DNA of 64,000 bases. Origin: Phycisphaerae bacterium. Its GTDB lineage: Bacteria; Planctomycetota; Phycisphaerae; UBA1845; PWPN01. The position numbers and the translations under genes are program-made. Positions 58,411 to 64,000 of the stretch are shown here, piece by piece; the stretch's first letter is position 1; each line of letters begins with the position of its first letter. The notes under the pieces were generated by a model. It was not told the origin of the DNA. It saw nothing but the letters and a program-made list of their open reading frames with translations, and searched no databases. The DNA lies in assembly GCA_030372985.1 (NCBI GenBank), contig JAUCQB010000119.1, positions 1 through 64,000 on the forward strand. The letters are read 5' to 3'.

Positions 58411-58749
58411 TCAGTCCGATCGCTCAGTGCCCAATGAATAGAGCCCGTGGCCCGCGGTTTTCAGTCGCCCCTGTCGGACCAGTTCGTCCCACACGGCCTT
58501 GGGGTACTGCATCGGTGGCTGGATGGCCTGGACGCCGGAGTGGCCGCCCTTGGTCATCGCTCCGTGGCCCAGCCGCGACTCGTCGTCCAGCCGGGTGAGC
58601 TTGAGCCGCTTTTTGAACGCCTTCATCGCGTCGCGCAGTTGGTCGGGCGTTGCCCCGCTTGGCACACAGGCCGGTTGCGGAGGGACGGGTGACTCGGCAT
58701 TGCTTTGTGAATCGATGGGTTTCTCATCCTGCATAGCTGTAGCTTTCAT
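58411..58749 (-). CDS. Hypothetical protein
   Basis: ATPDQLRDAMKAFKKRLKLTRLDDESRLGHGAMTKGGHSGVQAIQPPMQYPKAVWDELVRQGRLKTAGHGLYSL; composition and layout of a structured small protein. Confidence 0.65.
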   Translation of the reverse strand: MKATAMQDEKPIDSQSNAESPVPPQPACVPSGATPDQLRDAMKAFKKRLKLTRLDDESRLGHGAMTKGGHSGVQAIQPPMQYPKAVWDELVRQGRLKTAGHGLYSLGTERSD

Positions 58750-58951
58750 CTGACGACACGATCTGCTCGTGTGAGAGAAGCATACCAGCCGGACGGGCGA
58801 TGTCCAGCACCGATGGGGTCAGCGCGCGTGATGCCCAGGCGGCCGTATCAGAACCCCAAGCGCAACAACTTATTGCATCAAGCCTCTCGCGCAGCTGGCT
58901 GAAGCCGGCCGGCACAGAAAGATAAGAGAGAGATGATGCGGCCGCTCGAAA

Positions 58952-59013
58952 CCAGCCGTACAACGGCTGGCCTAAAGCCCGCCTTCGGCGGGGAAGCCCC
59001 GTGAAACGGGGCT
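58952..59013. repeat. Array of three consecutive perfect hairpins
   Basis: CCAGCCGT-ACA-ACGGCTGG, CCCGCC-TTC-GGCGGG, AGCCCCGT-GAA-ACGGGGCT. Confidence 0.8.
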
Positions 59014-59177
59014 AATATGAGCGGCCCTCGTCGGAGTGCTACTTCCTTGATACACACAGGTGGCAATCGCAGGATCTTGGGTAGTGCGACCGTTTTGCGA
59101 TCTGGCCCGTCGCTCGCGCTCCGGGCTCTGTAATGGCGACCCTGGGCCTCTGCCTGTGCCGTCGCGAATCCGTGAGG

Positions 59178-60308
59178 TCACCACTTCGCCACGAAGCCGG
59201 CAGTCATCCACTTGCTCGATTCGACCGAGTGGACCACGACCAGCTTGCCTGGAGTCAGTTCGCTCTTGCGGGCCATCTCGTCGAGATGCAGCAGGATCGC
59301 GGCCCCACCGACGTATCCGGTATGACCGGCCCGGAATTTGACCTGGTCCCGGGTGATCCCGAAGTAGTCCACGAACTGTCCGACACCGTTCTCGTACAAC
59401 TGCTTGCTCGGGATCGAGAAGATGCATTGGTCGATGGAGTGTGGATCCAGACGCAGCCTCTCCACCATCCTCACGACCCCCTCGTACAGGAGCCGGGCTG
59501 CGTCTCGGTGGACGGCCGTGAAGTCCTGGCTCAGATGGTGCATCCCTTCCGCGTAGATGAAGGGAATCTGCTTGTCGGGTTCCCCGAGGTTGGCGACTCC
59601 GCCGCCGGCCGTCATGCCGGGTGCGCGGTCGCCGCCTACCGACTCCACGAACGTGCCGATGATTTCATGGGGAACCTGTTGGTCGGGCGGCGAGTCAACG
59701 GCTTCCAGCACCAGCGCTCCTGCCCCATCGGCAAGAATGTAACGCAGGGCAGCCTGCTTTTTGGTGATCCGCGTCTGGTTGAAATAGCAGTTGCGAAGGT
59801 ACACGCTCGACAATTGCGGATAGACCACCAGAGCGGTGTTGACGCGACCGAGGCGTAGGGAGTCATAAGCGACCTGCACGGCCTTGCCCACACCGGAGCA
59901 GTTCGAGTGAATCTCCATCTCCATGCAGGTCTTGATCCCAAGGCGTTCCTGGAGCAAGGCTGAGGTGGGAGGGGTCGACGCATCATAGTTCGAGCTGGCC
60001 AGGATCAGCAGTTCGGCGTCCCTGGGCTGCTTGCCGGCGCACTCGAGTGCTCTCCGGCAAGCCTCCTCGCCCAACGATGCAACAGTATGTGTCAGCCGGT
60101 GGGTTTGGGGATCGACTGCAAAATGCCGCGTTTCAATGCCGCTTTCGGCCAACATGCGGGCTCCAGCCGTAGCGATGAACGACTTGACGCTATCCGGAGC
60201 GTCGGTCAGCGGCCCAAGTACGTCATCAATGTGACAGTTGCGGACGGGATCGTTTGGGAGGAACGAGCCGGTGCCGGTGATCGACACGCGTCTGAGCTGG
60301 GCACACAC
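59178..60308 (-). CDS. Beta-ketoacyl-ACP synthase III-like (FabH/OleA-related thiolase fold)
   Basis: VSITGTGSFLPNDPV, EIHSNCSGVGKAVQVAYD (active Cys), ILADGAGALVLE, FRAGHTGYVGGAAILLHLDEMA (His), VVVHSVESSKW. Confidence 0.87.
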   Translation of the reverse strand: MCAQLRRVSITGTGSFLPNDPVRNCHIDDVLGPLTDAPDSVKSFIATAGARMLAESGIETRHFAVDPQTHRLTHTVASLGEEACRRALECAGKQPRDAELLILASSNYDASTPPTSALLQERLGIKTCMEMEIHSNCSGVGKAVQVAYDSLRLGRVNTALVVYPQLSSVYLRNCYFNQTRITKKQAALRYILADGAGALVLEAVDSPPDQQVPHEIIGTFVESVGGDRAPGMTAGGGVANLGEPDKQIPFIYAEGMHHLSQDFTAVHRDAARLLYEGVVRMVERLRLDPHSIDQCIFSIPSKQLYENGVGQFVDYFGITRDQVKFRAGHTGYVGGAAILLHLDEMARKSELTPGKLVVVHSVESSKWMTAGFVAKW

Positions 60309-60823
60309 GATGATGTCCTTTCCTCAATAGAACGAGTCGGGACCTCTTCCCCTTCGGCAGGGGTCTTTGTCTCGGCCCCGGCATCGCCCTCAGGGTTCTC
60401 GCGCAAGCCGCTTCGGGCAGCCGGGTGGCCGGGCTGAGCGGTCCGGACCACCGTACACGCGTCAATGTCATTGAGGACCCGCAAAGGAGCGTCCAAGCTC
60501 TCACAATGCGGCAGGATCGCGCCACGATCCGGTCGGGACAGGCCCTTTCCCCCCGCCAATCCGGGCAGACCGAGTCTCGGTTGTCGAAGAACGGCATGAT
60601 CTGCCAGGCCGGAAGACGTGCTTTCCGGCCTGCTGAGACCGCCTCTTCTTGAAAGCCTGGCGCAGGGACAGTATGTTTCTTTGCCTTGGTATCCCGGCAC
60701 GGCGGCACGGGGTGAGGTCTGGCGCGGAGAGAGGAGCCTCAGCTTGCTGTGGCGGACGAGAGAGCCGGCGTCGGCCCCCATGGGAAAGAGAAGAAAGGGC
60801 GGCCAGGACAGAGGAGGATGATA

Positions 60824-61981
60824 ATGGCCAAGATCCAGTTGCCGAAGAAATTCACCAGCAAGTATCCCCACAAGTTCTCCAAGGGCAAACAGCATTTCCT
60901 GTGCGGCAAGCGGATTATGCCCAAGCCGATCACCGGAAAGGAATCGCTCCCGGACCTGATCGACCAGGTGTTTCTGGCCTACAACGCAAGCCGCCTTCAG
61001 GAGGCCTGTCGCCTGTTCGCCGACCGGATGCTCCAGCCTGACGTGACCGTGGGTATGAGCGTGGCAGGGGCCCTCACTCCCGCCGGACTCGGCTGCTCGG
61101 CGATCGTCCCGTTGATCAAGGCCGGCTACGTGGACTGGATCGTCGCCACCGGCGCAAACCTGTACCACGACATGCACCACGCCATGAACCTGCCGCTGTT
61201 CAGGGGCTCGCCGTTCGTGCGCGATCCGGAGCTGCGCAAGGTCGGGGTCGTGCGGATCTACGACATCCTGCTGGACTACAACGACGTCCTGATGCAAACT
61301 GACCACATTCTGCGGCAGATCCTTCTGCAGCCCGAGTTTCAGCACGAGATGGGCACGGCCGAGCTTCACCACCTGTTGGGCAAGTATTGTGCGGAGTTCG
61401 AGGAGCAGACCGGTCACAAGGATGTCTCCGTTCTTGCGGCGGCGTACCGTGCCGGCGTGCCCTGCTTCTGCCCCTCGCCGGGCGACTCGACGATCGGCAT
61501 GAACGTGGCCGGAATCGAGCTTCGGGGCAGCAAGCTGCGGGTCAATCCCTCGCGTGACGTCAATGAGACCACCGCGATCGTTCTGGATGCCAAGCTCAAG
61601 AAACGGCGGACCGGTGTTGTCCTGGTCGGTGGCGGATCGCCCAAGAACTTCACTTTGCAGACCGAACCACAGATCCAGGAAATCTTGCGGATTCCCGAAG
61701 CCGGGCACGACCTCTTCATTCAGTTCACCGACGCGAGGCCGGATACCGGCGGTCTGTCGGGCGCGACGCCGCACGAGGCCGTCAGTTGGGGTAAGGTCGA
61801 TCCCAACAAGCTTCCGGATGCGATCGTCTGTTATCTGGACTCGACGGTGGCCCTGCCCATGCTCACGCATTACGCCCTGGCCCGCCATAAACCCCGCAAG
61901 CTCAAGCGGCTCTACGATCGGCTGCCCGAACTGCGGGACCTGATCTCCAAGGAGTATTGGAAGCGCAACAAATGGTTGTGA
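60824..61981 (+). CDS. Deoxyhypusine synthase-like protein (bacterial DHS-like / homospermidine synthase type)
   Basis: [54 protein letters not shown] (candidate active-site Lys); [27 protein letters not shown]. Confidence 0.92.
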   Translation: MAKIQLPKKFTSKYPHKFSKGKQHFLCGKRIMPKPITGKESLPDLIDQVFLAYNASRLQEACRLFADRMLQPDVTVGMSVAGALTPAGLGCSAIVPLIKAGYVDWIVATGANLYHDMHHAMNLPLFRGSPFVRDPELRKVGVVRIYDILLDYNDVLMQTDHILRQILLQPEFQHEMGTAELHHLLGKYCAEFEEQTGHKDVSVLAAAYRAGVPCFCPSPGDSTIGMNVAGIELRGSKLRVNPSRDVNETTAIVLDAKLKKRRTGVVLVGGGSPKNFTLQTEPQIQEILRIPEAGHDLFIQFTDARPDTGGLSGATPHEAVSWGKVDPNKLPDAIVCYLDSTVALPMLTHYALARHKPRKLKRLYDRLPELRDLISKEYWKRNKWL

Positions 61982-62025
61982 CCGGCTTCGTCATCACGAG
62001 TGCTCTGAAGAAACTGAGCATTGAG

Positions 62026-62125
62026 AGTGGAGAATCGAGAATGGTAAGGGCCGCTCGTTGTGCCATCGCCAGCCAATCAGGTCGAGGGTCTTTGTCGATT
62101 CTGCATTCGCCATTCTCCATTCTCC
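62026..62125. repeat. Imperfect inverted repeat GAGAATCGAGAATGG ... CCATTCTCCATTCTCC
   Basis: Arms about 15 bp near both ends of a ~100-bp intergenic segment. Confidence 0.5.
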
Positions 62126-62195
62126 AGCGTGCTCGTCTTCTGTTCCGGGCCGAGTCCTATTGACATCACTGACCAGGCTGCTCAGAGGTTCGCTC

Positions 62196-63332
62196 ATGCC
62201 CAAGAACACGTTGCTCAGGAAACTGGCGAAAGAACACGGCACGCCGCTCTTTATCGTTGATCACGATGTATTGCGGGCGAATTATGCGGAGTTCAAACGC
62301 CGGCTGCCGCGTGTCCAGGCCTACTACGCGGTCAAGGCCAACCCGGCCCCGGAAATCGTCAAGACGTTGTTTGAGACGGGGGCCAGTTTCGACGTGGCGT
62401 CGATCGGCGAGTTCCGGCTGGTATATGAGAACATCCGCGACCTGCCGCCCAAGGCCAGGCAGGACTACATCTGGGACAAGATCATCTACGCCAACCCCAT
62501 CAAGGACAAAGCCACCCTCGAGGAGCTGGACCAGTACAAGCCGCTGGTGACCTACGACAACCTGGAAGAGGTTCGTAAGATCCGCAAGCATGCCCCGCAC
62601 GCCGGCTTGGCCCTGCGCATCCGGGTCCCCAACACCGGCTCCATGGTCGAGCTGTCGAGCAAGTTCGGGGCGGCTCCCGGCGAGGCCGCCGACCTGATCG
62701 CCGCCGCTTTTGACGCCGGGCTGGTTGTCGAAGGTTTGTGTTTTCACGTCGGCAGCCAATGCACGAACATCGACAATTATGTCCAGGCCCTGAACATGTC
62801 CGCCCAGGTGCTCGATGAAACCGCCGGGCGAGGCTACAAGCTCAAGCTCCTGGACATCGGCGGCGGTTTCCCCGCCCCGTACGACGGCAGCATTCAGCGG
62901 TTCCGCGACCTGGCCAAGGTGCTGAATGCCGAATTCCGCCGCCTGTTCCCCAAGGAACTCGAAATCCTGGCCGAGCCGGGCCGTTTCATGGTGGCCACGG
63001 CCGCCACCCTGGTCGCCGAGGTGATCGGCAAGGCCCAGCGCGACGGCAAGCGATGCTATTACCTCAACGACGGCATCTACCACACCTTCTCAGGTGTGCT
63101 CTTCGACCATTGCCAGTATCGCATCAAGGCCTTCAAAAAAGGCCCGACCCAGCTCTGCGCCGTCTTCGGCCCGACCTGTGACGCCCTGGACACCATCTGC
63201 CAGTCCGAGCCGCTGCCCGAGCTGAACCTCGGCGACCTGGTCCACAGCGAGCACATCGGAGCCTACAGCCACGCATCCTCAACGTGGTTCAACGGCTTCC
63301 CGCCGGCCAAGGTAGTGCACATCAACGTGTAG
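62196..63332 (+). CDS. Type III PLP-dependent decarboxylase (ornithine decarboxylase-like)
   Basis: AYYAVKANPAPEIVKTLFETGASFDVASIGE (PLP Lys), LCFHVGSQCTN, LDIGGGFP, AEPGRFMVATAATLVAEVIGK, VFGPTCDALDTIC. Confidence 0.92.
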   Translation: MPKNTLLRKLAKEHGTPLFIVDHDVLRANYAEFKRRLPRVQAYYAVKANPAPEIVKTLFETGASFDVASIGEFRLVYENIRDLPPKARQDYIWDKIIYANPIKDKATLEELDQYKPLVTYDNLEEVRKIRKHAPHAGLALRIRVPNTGSMVELSSKFGAAPGEAADLIAAAFDAGLVVEGLCFHVGSQCTNIDNYVQALNMSAQVLDETAGRGYKLKLLDIGGGFPAPYDGSIQRFRDLAKVLNAEFRRLFPKELEILAEPGRFMVATAATLVAEVIGKAQRDGKRCYYLNDGIYHTFSGVLFDHCQYRIKAFKKGPTQLCAVFGPTCDALDTICQSEPLPELNLGDLVHSEHIGAYSHASSTWFNGFPPAKVVHINV

Positions 63333-64000
63333 ATGGCCGGGTGGCGTTAACCGAAGACGGGTCGCATGGGACTCTGCCCTCACACAGCATGTCCGGACAG
63401 ACGCCTCGCCCGCAGGGCCGCTGGACAGTGCCCATGACGACCCGCAAGGCCTCGAAACAGGAGAGGTCTTCCAGTTTGCTGCGAACCCCGTGGTTCAGAT
63501 GGGGTCTCAAGTTTCATGTCAGAAGCCCTGGTCCGCCGTTATCGAAGCGATCCTCAGGGCAAATCATCGTTTGCACAGACCGCAAGGACTTTCCGGTTCA
63601 CGGCCCACCTTGCACCAGACCTGGATGGATGGTGCGTTTGTATTCCGTTCCAGGTAGAATTCCTTGCCGGGCCGATCGGTTTTTGCGGGAGGTGGCCAAT
63701 GGCTTTTCGGCTGGGCGAGCATGTGGTTTGTGGCGAGATCATCAACACCCAGAAGAACTCCGTGCACGGGTGGCTGGGGCTTCGAGGCGTCGAGCAGCCT
63801 GCCGCGTGCTGATCGCTGACGATTGATCGCTTCGTGTTGTCAAAGAGCGGGCGATGGGGTTCTGGCCGTCTGGGCGCGGTGCGTTCGTTCACCGCTAGGG
63901 CCCGGGCGGAATGTCTCCCATCGTTCTTTTGACGGTATAATACGACGGGCGTTCCGTAGGGGGCATTGGACGCGGAGCAGGAGAGACCGGGTCGCAAGTG

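Noticed and set aside
60206-61888. 560-aa minus-strand ORF
   Set aside because: Antisense of the DHS-like gene
63930-63945. TTGACG/TATAAT promoter near the right end
   Set aside because: The two hexamers are separated by only ~2 nt; not a functional sigma70 spacing
1-64000. CRISPR array, rRNA operon, complete transposon or prophage
   Set aside because: No regularly spaced repeats, rRNA-like sequence, transposase motifs or phage structural genes were seen by reading; only the truncated integrase suggests mobility

Overview
This 64 kb high-GC window looks like a metagenomic contig from a planctomycete-like (Phycisphaerae-type) bacterium. That taxonomic call is inferred from protein style only. 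The first 22 nt match the Nextera transposase adapter. Main content: (i) a 3'-truncated tyrosine integrase (GTG start, missed by the ORF track) next to the 3' end of tRNA-Gly(TCC), resembling the edge of an integrative element; (ii) carbohydrate genes (GH5 mannanase, GH29 fucosidase with an apparent frameshift, GH32, AGE epimerase plus SSS symporter, ThuA); (iii) an ~11.6 kb co-directional minus-strand redox cluster at 8.9-20.5 kb: HdrD-like, EtfB, EtfA, FadF-like membrane CCG Fe-S protein, HdrA, MvhD, MvhG, MvhA, hydrogenase protease, a lone cyclic-nucleotide-binding protein and a receiver-only response regulator, with a sensor kinase convergent to it; (iv) a CecR/YbhGFSR-like ABC efflux operon whose TetR regulator is fused in frame to a hemerythrin domain, with two matching TGTGAA-N6-TTCACA palindromes; (v) a second MacAB/TolC-like efflux operon; (vi) a polyamine set (agmatinase-like, deoxyhypusine-synthase-like, ornithine-decarboxylase-like); (vii) EF-G of the HIDSGKTT type; (viii) several small decayed gene remnants (GH5, EamA, agmatinase) and hairpin-dense intergenic segments. 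The most system-like candidates are the Mvh-Hdr-Etf-FadF cluster and the TetR-hemerythrin efflux operon. No rRNA, CRISPR array or complete mobile element was seen.
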